From Apoda limacodes (Eukaryota > Arthropoda > Insecta > Lepidoptera > Limacodidae), in NCBI GenBank assembly GCA_946406115.1, contig OX291548.1, positions 8,978,373 through 9,042,372 of the forward strand: 64,000 bases of DNA. The letters are read 5' to 3'. The notes beneath the pieces are model-generated. The model was not told the DNA's origin. It made no database searches and worked only from the letters and a program-made list of their open reading frames with translations. The position numbers and the translations under genes were made by a program. The stretch's first letter is position 1, and every line of letters starts with the position of its first letter. Positions 44,831 to 56,005 of this stretch are shown here, in pieces.

Positions 44831-45934
44831 CAGAGTGTTAGTTTTAAAGCTTTAATCTAATGTATCAGGTTAAATTGTTTGAAAACAATATAACGCGTTA
44901 CCGTGGCCTATCATTTTCTTTGTAAACTAATAACACGTATCATGAAGTGACATTCGATTTGATTCTTTATAACTCTTTATAAATTTTTTAGAAAGCAGTT
45001 TTATAGACTTTTTAAATTAATTTTTTGCAAAAAAAAAAACCCGAGGCTGCTCTGTTTTAGTTAAAAAAATGAAATTATGAAGAGTATTCAAATAAGCTCA
45101 TAACAAATGGAAATAGTATGTATGTTGTGTCGGGTTTTCGAGGTATTCATAAAACATGTAAATCATCAAAACGAAGTTTTTTTGATTGATAGCTATATAA
45201 GATTATGAGCATCGTTAAGGGGATGACTCGTGCTAGGGATTGACGCTTAACGAATGCCCAACGTCTTGTGTTATCATCTAAGCGCTTGTCGCCTGTGCTT
45301 ATGTTGTCTTTGAACTCTAGTACGACTTGGGCAGTCCGAAAGTGTTCAAACTGACATAGTACGAAATCTGAAATCTGAACTCTGAACTCAACTCTGAAAT
45401 CTAAAACGAAAATCATGCACTCTGAAATGTGGTGTGCCGAACAAGTAAAAAGTTAAAAAAATTAGGCACACCACAAAGTAAGAGTTTTGCTAAAAAAAAA
45501 TTTAACAAGTTTCTTAACTAATTTATAAATATTTAACTGAAATAACTTGCTGATAGCTGGTCTGTCTAACTATTTACATACCTGGAATCTCCTTAGCAGC
45601 CTACAGGCAGGAGCTATCATGACAAATAATTAGTATGGTCTATGTAAGTAGGTTATAGTATGTTAGCGAACTGATTCATGAGTGGAGGGTGAAAAAAATT
45701 TGCTGGTTCTGCATCAGGCGCCGAGCAAAGCGAGGAGAATTGGCGGGTTCTGCATCAGGCATTTATATTATGACCTACTGAAGCATCATTTAGAATCTGC
45801 ATTAGCAATCGCCTAATCAACCTATAGTAAAGGTATCGTGTTTGGAATAATTAGTACGGACTCTGTCAGTTAATTATAGTATATCAGCGAACTGAATCAT
45901 GAGTGGGGTGAATAAAATTGGCGGCAACTTAAAG
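44831..45934. other. Interior of the Foldback-like element, right part
   Basis: It contains a hairpin with TGTGGTGTGCC arms (45428-45438 and 45465-45475). It also has two diverged direct copies of a segment with GCGAACTGA.TCATGAGTGG (45665 and 45885), and a doubled GGTTCTGCATCAGGC word (45703, 45747). No gene was found. Confidence 0.5.
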
Positions 45935-46440
45935 CCGTTTCTAGTTTGACAGCTATCATTAGAAATGAAGATCTTGACAAGATCTATTTATTCTGTAAAG
46001 AAACTACTAGTCTACGATCAAAAGTTACGGAGATAAAGCAGTTTCTAGTTTGACAGCTGTCATCCGAAATGAAGATCTTGATGAGATCTATCACTTCTGT
46101 AAAGGAACTACTAGTCCACGATCAAAAGTTACGAAGATAAAGCAGTTTCTAGTTTGACCGCTGTCATCAGAAATGAAGATCTTGATGAGATCTATCACTT
46201 TTGTAAAGAAATTACTAGTCTACGATCGTAATTTACGCAAATAAAGCAGTTTCTAGTTTGTCAGCTGTCATCCGAAATGAAGATTTTGATGAAATCTATC
46301 ACTTTTGTAAAGAAAAATACTAGTGTACGATCGAAATTTACGGAGATTAAGCAGTTTCTAGTTTGACAGCTGTCATCCAAAATGAAGATTTTGATGAAAT
46401 CTATCACTCCTGTAAAGTCAAATTTACAAAGAAAAATGTG
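45935..46440 (-). repeat. Right array: five inverted units of 104 bp
   Basis: TTTCTAGTTTGAC recurs at 45938, 46042, 46146, 46250 and 46354, exactly 104 bp apart. The orientation is opposite to the array at 41862-42535. Confidence 0.9.
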
Positions 46441-46549
46441 GGAGTTATGACACTTTTTGTACACCCCAGAACAAATAATATAGGTAATAAAAAAATATAC
46501 AACGAAATTTAACCCTGGCAAGCTAAGGAAACCGTGGCAACTGACAAAG

Positions 46550-46745
46550 TTACCAAGCGACGTGAAGATGCGCCGCGCGACGTTGGGTTGCGCCGCGCGG
46601 CGTCTCGTGTCACTTCGAGCAACGAGTGGCGACGCGACGAGTCATGAAGAGGCCTTGGGATGCGCCGCGTGGAGCAGCTCGAGGTATCTTGAGTTGCTTG
46701 TTGCATCTTCAAGCCTCTTCACGTCGCGTCGCGTCTCGGTCGGAG
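46550..46745. repeat. GC-rich fold-back tract
   Basis: Words such as GATGCGCCGCGCGACGTTGG and, reversed, CTCTTCACGTCGCGTCGCGT occur in both orientations. Similar text lies at 41470-41550. The CG content contrasts sharply with the surroundings. Confidence 0.65.
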
Positions 46746-46940
46746 CCGACCCTTTAAGTTTCAATACGGCTATTGACTTACGTCTGTTAAGTTAGCATTA
46801 CCATTTTAGAAAATCGTAATTGCAATCATTGCGCAATATGTCGCACAATTGTCGCAAATTTGTCGTGGAAACAAAAAAATTGTCGCGCTTTTAATTTTTT
46901 TATATGCCCTGGTAATGCGAACTTAACAGTTAAGTTAGCA

Positions 46941-47876
46941 CGACTAATTCACGACAATTTCTCCATTACTCAGATTCCAATACCGAAAAATATTCACGGA
47001 GCGACAGGACTGGTAATGCTAACTTTACGGTCGCCATCGCAATAATAGACTAAACCATTGAAAATCAATTTTATTCTTCACAACTAATTCACGACAATTT
47101 CTCCATCACTCAGATTCCAATTCCGAAAAATATTCACGGAGATACAAGGGTGGTAATGCTAACTTTAGGGTAGCTTTCGCATTAATCAACTGTAAAAAAT
47201 GAAAAAAAAATTAAAATTAATTTATATTCTACACGACTAATTCACGACAATTTCTCCATCACTCAGATTCCAATTCCGAAAAATATTCACGGAGTTACAG
47301 GGGTGGTAATGCTAACTTTAGGGTAGCTTTCGCATTAATCGACTTTAAAAAATGAAAAAAAAATTAAAATTAATTTATATTCTACACGACTAATTCACGA
47401 CAATTTCTCCATTAATTAGATTTCAACTTCGAACAATATTCACGGAGTTACAGGGGTGGGTAATGCTAACTTAACTGTTAAGTTGGCATTACCAGGGCAT
47501 ATAAAAAAAAATTAAAAGCGCGACATTTTTTTTGTTTCCACAACTAATTCACGACACTTTCTCCATTACTTAGATTCCAATTCCAAAGAATATTCGCGGA
47601 GATATAGGGGTGGCAATGCTAAGTTTACGGTCACCATCGTATTAATAGACTTTAAACAATAAAAAAAATTGAAAATCAGTTTTTAGTCGTCACAACTAAT
47701 TCGCGACAATTTCTCTATTAATCAGATTTCAATTCCAAAGAATATTCACGGAGATACCGGGGTGGTAATGCTAACTTTACTGTCGCTTTCGCATTAATCG
47801 ACTTTAAAAAATGAAAAAAATTGAAAATTGATCTATATTCTTCACGACTAATTCACGACAATTTCTCCATTAATTA
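46941..47876 (+). repeat. Tandem array of about 150-bp units, seven copies
   Basis: The word ACTAATTCACGACAATTTCT begins units at about 46941, 47081, 47234, 47387, 47541, 47693 and 47844 (periods 140-154 bp). The units share TATTCACGGAG and GGTAATGCTAACTT. The fourth unit is fused to a copy of the inner end of the TIR (about 47455-47540). The seventh is split by LINE B1 and resumes at 51080. Confidence 0.9.
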
Positions 47877-50800
47877 AAGCAGGGCATAGCGAGTACTTGC
47901 TTGAATGAGCGGCCCAAACTGGGGAAGTACCTCCACCTTACAGAAAACCGTGGCCATAATAACACTAACATTGAGTAGTGTTGTGTTCCTGGCGGTGAGT
48001 AAGGTTGCGAGAGCTCTTTGAGGATTCGCTGCGCGGACAGTGGAGTACCGATGGTGCTTGTTGCTGTCATGCTCGGCGTAGACGCGGCGTGCTGGTTCGG
48101 CGGTCAGGGAGTCCTGATATCATCTGTGGCGAGCTTCGGCAGTCTTAGAACCGCACCTTTTGTCCTCTAAGCTGTCTGTGCAGTGAATCCTCATCCTTAG
48201 TAACTTTTTTTATATATTATGGCCATGAGAACGAAAAAGAAAAGAGTTTGTACAGCGGCTACTCCATCCACATATAATGTGGATTTTTGCAACATCAGGG
48301 GGATTCTTCACCACCATCTCGAAACTGCGCAGCCGACCATTCTTTTTCTAACCGACACATCATACCTTCATAGCCTTGAAGACAGGGACCTGTCGATATT
48401 GTGGGTGCGCGTAGAATACGGCGGCCACACTCGTATCTATGCGTGCCTATACAGGTCTCATAGCGGTGATACGGACGTAACTCGACTCTTCACGCACCTG
48501 AGTTTGACGACTGACAAAGTTCTAGAGCAATATCCCACAGCAGAACTAGTTATTTTGGGAGACTTTAACGCCCACCATCGCGAGTGGCTCAGTTCTCGAA
48601 CCAATAACTATGCTGGGATATCTGCTTATGAATTTGCTCTGACCTATGGATTCTCTCAGCTGGTACTTTCTCCAACGAGAATACCAGATATAGAGGAACA
48701 TACGAGCTCCTTACTGGACCTTCTGCTGACTACTCGTCCGGACGGATACTCCGTCTCAGTGGATGCGCCTCTTGGCTCCTCGGACCACTGTTTCATGCAC
48801 ACAAACCGATCCTTCTGGGCCAACTAATTGGCGTCGTGTGTGGCACTATAAGTCGGCAGACTGGGATGGATTGCGAGAATTTTACGCATCGTACCCGTGG
48901 AGGCAGATCTGCTTTAACTCAGAAGATCCTGACGTCTGCGCAGCCGCAGTCACTGAGACAATCCTTGCTAGTATGGAATGCTATATTCCTAACCCGCGAG
49001 TAGCTGCCGGCGTCAAAAAACGACCGTGGTTTAATAGGTCTTGCAGAAAAGCTAAAATTCTTAAGCAAAATGCATATGAGGCTTGGACCACGGCTCGTTA
49101 TAATAAGGATCCGAATATTTCTGAGTTAAAACGCAAATTAAATGCTGCCTCGAGGTTCAGTAAGAAAGCAACTGCCAGAGCAAAATTCCAATTCATCGGC
49201 AAAATAGGTGGGCGACTTGCGAGCTATCCTTCTGGGAGTCGTGCTTTCTGGTCGCTTGCCAAAGCTGCCGAAGGGAACTTTTGCCAGTCGTCGTTACCAC
49301 CACTGCGAAAGACCAATGGTTACTTGGCCCATAGTGCTAAAGAGAAAGCCGATCTACTGGGCAATCTCTTTGCCTCGAACTCGAATATGAACGATGAAGG
49401 CGCTGTACCACCTACTATACCGTGGTGCGGTAAGTCCATGCCGGAAATCTCCATAACGCAGCGGGAGGTCAGGCGGGCGTTGCTTTCTCTAGAGGTTCAT
49501 AAGTCGAGTGGGCCAGACGGTATACCAGCAGTGGTGCTTAAGCAGTGTGCTCCCGAGTTATGTCCTGTACTCACGTGCGCCTCTTGGCGCTTATCTACCA
49601 CACTAGGCAATTTCCGTCTTCATGGAAGACTGCGAATGTGCATCCGGTGCCCAAAAAGGGCGATAGATCAGATCCATCGAATTACAGGCCTATCGCTATT
49701 ACCTCTCTCCTCTCTAAGGTGATGGAGCGTGTGATCAACACTCAGCTTCTAAGATACCTAGAAGTACACGATCTGGTCAGTGACCGTTAATATGGCTTTC
49801 GCCACGGTCGCTCGACTGGTGACCTTCTAGTGTATCTCACACACCGATGGGCACTAGCCAATTAGAGTCAGGGGGAGGCAGTGGCATGTAGCCTGGACAT
49901 AGCGAAGGCGTTCGATCGGGTCTGGCACCGGGGTCTTCTATCGAAGTTGCCATCTTATGGAGTGCCCGAGGGTTTGTGCAATTGGGTGGCTAGCTTTTCG
50001 TCCGGCAGACGCATACGAACCGTAGTTAACGGTAGTTGCTCTGATAGCATGGACATTAATGCTGGTGTCCCGCAAGGCTCTGTGCTGTCTCCTACGCTGT
50101 TTCTACTGCATATCAATGACATGCTGGACATCAACAACATACATTGCTATGCAGATGACAGTACTGGAGACGCTTTTTACACGGGTCGTGCAAACATCCG
50201 GAAAACCGCGGAGAACTTGTGTCTCAAATCGAGACCACACTGTCCCAGGTCTCTGACTGGGGACGGGTAAACTTGGTCCGATTCAACCCTACAAAGACAC
50301 AAGTGTGCGCGTTCACCGCTAAGAAAGCTCCATTCACTGTGGTCCCACAATTCCAGAACACTCCCCTCTCCATCTCCAAGAGCATTGGGATCCTTGGTGT
50401 CGACATCTCCAGCGATGTTCAGTTCCGAGATCATTTACAAGATAAGGTGAAGCTGGCGTCCAAAAAACTTGGTGTACTCAACAGAGCGAAGCAGTACTTC
50501 ACGTCGGGGCAAAGGTTGTTACCTTACACGTCGCAAGTTCGGCCCCATATGGAGTACTGCTGCCATCTCTGTGCAGGTGCACCGGGAAACCAGCTTGGCC
50601 CTTTTGACTCTGTTCAACGACGGGCTATGAGAATTGTCGACGATTCCAAACTCACTTGCGGTATCGAGCCCTTAAGTCTGAGGAGAGACTTTGCCTCACT
50701 GTGTGTGTTCTACCGCTTGTACAATGGGTTGTGTTCTGAGGAATTGTTCGAAATGATGCCCACGGCTACTTTCTACCATCGCACCGCTCGCCATCGGCAA

Positions 50801-51079
50801 GGAATTCATTCTCACACTTTAGAACCGAAATGGTCGCGTACAGTGCGGTTTCCTCCCGCGAACGCTTAAGTTGTGGAATGAGCTCCCTGCGAAGGTTTTC
50901 TGCAAGGACTACAGTATGGAGTTCTTCAAGAAAGAAGTTATTAGATTTCTGAAGGGTCAGCAATGCGCAAGTGATACCCCCGGTGTTGCAAGCGTCCATA
51001 GGCTACGGTGACCGCTTACCATCAGGCGGAACGTAAGCTTGTTTGCCACCTTAGTGGTATGAAAAAAAAAAAAAAAAAA
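47877..51079 (+). mobile_element. Family B LINE copy B1, nearly full length, with 18-A tail
   Basis: Both ends are defined by the tandem array it interrupts: CCATTAATTA ends the left flank at 47876 and TAGATTTCAA resumes it at 51080, after A18 at 51062-51079. Target duplication is at most 2 bp (TA). The 5' 340 bp (47877-48218) hold no long frame. The 3' end TTTGCCACCTTAGTGGTATG is the family end used above to recognise fragments. Length is 3203 bp. The long pure A tail suggests a fairly recent insertion. Confidence 0.9.
48219..51011 (+). pseudogene. Family B LINE ORF2 (APE endonuclease plus reverse transcriptase), inactivated
   Basis: Endonuclease: DFCNIRG near 48285, LEDRDLSILWVR near 48375, AELVILGDFNAHHREW near 48540, SSLLDLLLTTRPDGY and GSSDHCFM near 48775. 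About 45 residues seem missing between FLTDT and SYLHSLED. Reverse transcriptase: SSGPDGIPAVVLKQCAPEL near 49505, PSNYRPIAITSLLSKVMERV near 49676, SLDIAKAFDRVWH near 49890 and NAGVPQGSVLSPTLFLLH near 50055, with YADD at 50148-50159. The C-terminal part has WNELPAKVF-like text, ending at TGA 51009. It is broken by frameshifts near 48770, 49580, 50190 and 50850 and by stops at 49788 and near 49863. A 16-bp deletion near 50198 is shared with B3. The clade is Jockey/CR1-like and not resolved. Confidence 0.88.
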
Positions 51080-51291
51080 TAGATTTCAATTTCGAACAAT
51101 CACGGAGTAACAGGGGTGGTAATGCTAACTTAACTGTTAAGTTGGCATTACCAGGGCATATAAAAAAAAAATAAAAGCCCGACAATTTTATTTGTTTCCA
51201 CGACAAATTTGCGACAATTGTGCGACAAATTGCGCAATGATTGCAATTACGATTTTCTAAAATGGTAATGCTAACCTAACAGACGTTTTTT

Positions 51292-51600
51292 ACTTTGGGA
51301 TCGCGGACGATTCTCCAGGCCCGTCGATGAACCGAGTCAAACGGTATCCGGCTGGTATCAAGCTGGTATCGGGTGTACCCGCCCAGAGATGGCAGCAGTA
51401 GTCCATATGGACTTATAAAACAACAACCTTTGCCTCAAGGTGACGTACTGTTTCGCTCTGTTGAGTACTCCCAAGTATTTAAGACGCTAGCTTCACTTTG
51501 TCTTGCAAATGACTTTTGAACTGTTAATAGCTGGAGATGTCATCACCAAGGACCCCAATGATGAGGGGTGTGTTCTGGAATTGTTGGACCTCAGTGAAAT
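51292..51600 (-). mobile_element. Family B LINE, right half of a split copy
   Basis: It begins CTTTGGGATCGCGGACGATT and continues GATGAACCGAGTCAAACGG, CCGCCCAGAGATGGCAGCAG and TGACGTACTGTTTCGCTCTG to about 51600. In the intact family this follows the text where the fragment at 41118-41418 stops, so the two are halves of one insertion. Confidence 0.75.
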
Positions 51601-52055
51601 AATGACACGTATTCGCATATATAGGCAAGAAATTTAGCATGTTCTAAATCATTCTGTAATCGAAATAAAGATTTAATAAAACCTTTTAACTAAAAAACAA
51701 CCGACTTCTAAAAGATGCACTAAGAAGTAAAAATAATTCATTTCTTATTCTAAAAATATGATCTGAATAACAGTTTGAAGTTCGATTTCTTTTTTGTTAA
51801 AAAGTTTTTATTATTTACTTTTGAGTGACGAATTGCTTTCAAGTGTGCTGGCTTGATGTTATGTTTAGGGCGTTCCATCTGGCTCCTTTTTAGCAGAAAC
51901 TGTTAGCGGTTTGCGTTTCATGCTTTTGGTAGCAAAATCTAAAAAAATAAATTTACAAATCAATATACTTATCGAGTTATGCCAGAACATATGTACATTA
52001 AAAAAAATACATCCGAATTGAGAGGCTCCTTTTTTGAAGTCGGTTAAAAAACCGG
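51601..52055. repeat. Fold-back MITE relative and shared repeat
   Basis: At 51680-51840 there are AAAACAACCGACTTCTAAAA, GATGCACTAAGAAG and TTGTTAAAAAGTTTTTATTA, related to 7131-7375. At 51895-51945 the TGTTAGCGGTTTGCGTTTCA text repeats 33329-33360. At 52030 TTTTGAAGTCGGTTAAAAAA is a reversed AACCGACTT repeat start. Confidence 0.5.
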
Positions 52056-54439
52056 TTTACCTCAGCGCAGATTTTTTTTCCCTATCGAGTGTTGCCATCG
52101 GAATTATTTATTCAGCGTGTGAGACCGCTGCACAACACGGGTCGCCGAGCGCCGGTCATAAAAATGACTCGTTTGCGGACCCTACCTGCCTAGACGACAC
52201 TAGCTACGGTTTTTTCGTTTTATGTGGGAAAATGTACAACTAAATAAATATTAGGTATTTTTTTTTAAAAATACAAAATTATGTGAAAGTGAAAAAAACC
52301 GCCAAAATGTCCTGCAATTCTCCGGCATGTAACTAAAAGATTTAACTTTGAAACATGGTGTCATGACTTTTACACTACTCATGCTCTGAAAGAACCTTCA
52401 TGCATAGTCAAAAATAGGGTTGAAAGTACGTACGTGTTTGCAGAGATTATTACTTTCTTGCCCGTTGAGAGGGAAGAAAGTAAAAATATGAAAGCACTTT
52501 CTATTTAAAAGCTACGAAACAATAAAATAGCTTCTTCTTATTTGTTACAGTGCCATCTGTGATTATAAAAGCAAATCAATTTCACTTTGAAAAAATAACT
52601 CGCTACTTATACACAACAGAAAACATAACCATAGCTTGTAATTATTCGGTACAGCGCCATCTATGTTTATAAAAGTGAATTTATATTTGTTAAGTAAATT
52701 AAAACTTTAATTAATTATTATTTATTATCCTCGCATTTGTAGTGTAAAGCACTATGTATCACTCGGGATGAAAGACGATTCCCACCTCGTGTGTTTTAAG
52801 GCAAACTCAAACTACACCCTCGTCGGTAAACAATGTACTTTATCTCGGGTAAGGGTTTTCGTGGTACTTAAATCAATAAAATAGGTATACCGCCCTATAT
52901 TTGCGGCCACACTCAAAAAATATGAGGCTAGCAGAGTACTGTTTTTTGGTATGTTGGAACTCTGATACTCATGAATGTTTTTTCTACTAATACAACGGCC
53001 GTCAATTCGTTACTCATAACCAATCCAAAACCGTTAAGGACAGTAACTACATTGCACTGTTACAAATTACAAACAAACTGTTAAATCACATAGCTAACTC
53101 TAATTTGGTAGATTAGTTTACTTAAGTAGGCTAATATAGAGAATCAAATAGGTTGTATGAGCAGATTCAGACCAATTAAACGAACCGATTTGACCGTTGT
53201 TTAAAGTAAATATTTGATGTAAATTAGTTTAACAGAGAAGACTGTTGAATGAGCAGACACATTTATTTAGAATTACTAGCATATAAGCATTCTGATTACC
53301 TAAAGTGGCAGAACAAAGCGTGTTTCATTGATAGACTAATTAGCAGCCGTAGCTGGGCAGAGTTTGTTTTATTAACATAAGGCACATAGTATCAATATAT
53401 TTATTGTTCAACCAGACTGTCACTAGAGGGTGCTACTTGTATTTTAAAACACGCTATGGCACGTTTTAGCAGGGCAGTGATATGGGACGCGTAATAATGT
53501 TCGAATGGATCTAGTGGCGATTGCGTTTAGAGTGCAGTAGATGCATTTAAGCTATTGAAACATTTTATTTTAGCATCTTAGCAAGTCCAATCGCTAATCG
53601 TCTCTGCAGAAACGCTAACAGATCTTTGTATTTGCTACTCGAAGTAAATTGTATATATATCTATCTATAGTTATAATTACAAATAAAAGTTGTACTTGCA
53701 CCTATAACGTCGTTTTCTCTCCTGGTTAACACTTATAATTATAATTGACTAAATAAGGTACAGTGGCAGAGCAGAATTTGTTTATTGATGGAGTAAATTA
53801 GCTGCTGCAGCAGACCAGACTGTTTCGTTGACAGTTAGAAATTGATTAACATAGCAGGTCACAATTTATTGTCTTAACAAAGTTACGTTGTTTAAATTTA
53901 CAGACTAATGTTTGTTAGAAATTTAACAACATTGACTGTAAGTGTAGGCAATTAATTGTTTAATGAAATAATAAAGTTGTTTCTGCTACTAATTACTACT
54001 TGAACCTGCTGTCCATATATCGGCAGAGTATGTTGTGAACAACTGTAATTTACTTATGTGTCAGTCACCGGAAAAAAAAACGTTTTTGGGTTCATAAAAT
54101 TTCATTCATCCATCCGGACTCGGGAATTCGAGAAAGAAATGAACCTATGCAAGTAAGTCTTATCTCTGACCCGAAAAAGTATGAGCATACATTCGTAATT
54201 CCCGAATCTGAGGTACTCAAGACTTTTCGCACTAAGCTCCAAGGTCCCGAGAGCTGAGATGTGAGATGCGGCAGACAACGCTTCCTACTATTTATTACGT
54301 ATGCCTACTGTATCTGATGCTAGTGCACGATTTTATAAAGGTGTAGTTTCTGCCTAATGAGTACGGAATCCTAAAAGGTATTAAAATAAAGTATCGCCAG
54401 ATGTAGATTTAGCTTTATTCGCCTTGCAATATAGCTGAA
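52056..54439. other. Non-coding intronic stretch
   Basis: No gene or transposon boundary was recognised. The 69-codon frame at 52034 has no recognisable content. A diverged pair with GGC(A)GAGCAGAATTTGTTTATT-like text occurs near 53310 and 53770, suggesting an old repeat. Confidence 0.4.
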
Positions 54440-54575
54440 TTTGTTGCGGTGTGTTTGTTGTTTTTGACTGTTGTTGACTGTCGGATGGCCGCTAAGTGCC
54501 TAACTAGCGCGGTGGACTATGGCTTAAGCCTCCTTTTCCAAGGCCTGTGCCGCTTAAGCCCGATCAATAGCTCCC
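54440..54575 (+). mobile_element. LINE 3'-end fragment
   Basis: CTAGCGCGGTGGACTATGGC, TTAAGCCTCC and AGGCCTGTGCCGC resemble the 'GCGTGGTGGACTATGGCCTAA' 3' region of lepidopteran non-LTR elements. The family assignment is from recall. Confidence 0.5.
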
Positions 54576-55725
54576 ACAGTAATAAACTTTTTGAAACCTC
54601 TGGACATAGCTATAGTAGTATAATGAAAAGGACAAGTTTTAATACTCGTGAATATGAAATACGAGATATCTAGTATGTTCCCCTATAATTCAATGGTTCC
54701 CACATAAGTCCGTTTACTGTAAACCAATTTCAACGACTTCTTTTTGCACATATGGTAAGGTTACAGAGTGGTCTCATTTAAATTTTAGTAGAGATCTAAT
54801 AAAGCAAACCAGCCCCTTTTTATATAAGTCACGTTCCCATATTTTTTTAAAATAAGTTACGTTTGAAATATAGGTATTATATCTTATCTTCTTAGCGGTT
54901 AAAGCAACACCACTGCAAAAGTTAGTCCGCGTGTAGTTTTAAAGGCCAACAACGGTCGTCAGTATTTTTCCTACATTTGTCATTTAGAAATCTCTTAAGA
55001 AGCAGTTCTAGTTAAGGGAAATGAGATATACATAGGTGTCTGTACCTACTTACTTTAACAAAGGTAATAGTAAGTACTTGGTAACTAATATAGTAATTGA
55101 TAACTTTGGAAATAATCATGAAATATCCATTCATTTCATACTATTCTATTTTTACCCCTAATATGAAGTTTCAATCGATCGAATGACATCCACTATGCAG
55201 TCGACCCACATCTATTGTATTGATCTATTTAATAATACACAATGTAGGTATTCAAATGAAAATACAACTATACCGATATTGATGATAACAATATTGTAGA
55301 GTACTTCCACAACATTATTGTATTATATTAATTTCAATGTAACGAGCATTACAATGTTTTTGTTTGTTTCGCACTGCGTCATACATATAATCATAACTTT
55401 GGGTAAAATTAATACCAGAGATGTGTCGAATTGTACCAAATAACAGCGGATACGGATATAGATACGGATTATTTAGGTGAAAATCCGCCAATACGGATAT
55501 GGATCACTGCTGTGCGTGAAATGTGATAATAAGAAATAAAAAGTGACTATTTTAATCTTTTAAAAACTTTATCGATAACTTGATAATTGTTACAATTAGC
55601 ATATCATTAATATAAGAAGAGGTTTGATCTTTTAAATCATTTTTTAATCTTTTTTTAGTAATCGATCACAGTCAGCTTTTTTGCGGGATTAAATGCGAAT
55701 GTGGTTCGCCTAAATTAATCCTACT
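54576..55725. other. Non-coding intronic stretch
   Basis: A short degenerate run of ATACGGATA-type words lies at 55450-55505. Otherwise nothing was recognised. Confidence 0.4.
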
Positions 55726-55729
55726 ACTT

Positions 55730-56005
55730 AATATAAATGTGAAAGTATGTCTGGAAGGATGTTTGTTACTCTATAACTCGCCAACGTCTGAACGGATCGT
55801 TATGATATGGGGCACATATATTCGTTATTACCCAGATTAACATATAGGCTACATTTTATCCCGAACAATTCAAAAGTTCCCGTCGGAATAACTATAACCG
55901 AGCTTAAACGATCTATAGCAATAAAACTATAGCAAACTTAAGATATTAAGGAGTTCCAGGCCGATAACCGAATTTAGAGCGGGCGCAGCCGCCTGCAAAA
56001 TCTAG
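55730..56005 (+). repeat. SINE-like lepidopteran repeat
   Basis: TATAAATGTGAAAGTATGTC, CAACGTCTGAACGGATCGTT, AACCGAATTTAGAGCGGGCG and CAGCCGCCTGCAAAATCTAG mark a complete-looking copy similar to 63520-63900. Confidence 0.65.

Larger units (their letters stand above)
41460..46745. mobile_element. Foldback-like element with arms built of 104-bp tandem repeats
   Basis: The left arm (41.80-42.53 kb) carries direct tandem units and the right arm (45.93-46.47 kb) carries the same units inverted, with further matching text outside them (GTCATTACTCAC versus GTCATAACTCCC, beside TTTCTTTGTAAATTT). GC-rich tracts with GACGCGACGCG and GTGAAGAGGC lie outside both arms in opposite orientation (41470-41550 and 46690-46735). 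The enclosed 3.4 kb includes the isolated exon at 43474-43715 and tRNA-like repeats. No transposase was found. The exact outer ends and any target duplication are not resolved. Confidence 0.6.
46780..51286. mobile_element. Foldback-like element with about 160-bp inverted ends and an internal tandem array
   Basis: The left end (46780-46941) and right end (51121-51286) are inverted copies: both begin ACGTCTGTTA(A/G)GTTAGC and share CATTACCATTTTAGAAAATC, TGTCGCACAATTGTCGC and the palindromic AACTTAACAGTTAAGTT. Between them lie seven tandem units of about 150 bp and an inserted LINE (47877-51079). Without the LINE the element is about 1.3 kb and has no coding capacity. The right end abuts the resumed family B LINE at about 51292. 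No clear target duplication was found. Confidence 0.75.

Noticed and set aside
41862..46440. CRISPR-like arrays at the 104-bp and 150-bp repeats
   Set aside because: The units are contiguous and whole, without short repeats separated by unique spacers, and this is animal DNA.
52034..52243. 69-codon frame with moderately GC-rich text
   Set aside because: It overlaps a reversed AACCGACTT repeat at its start and has no recognisable domain or splice sites.
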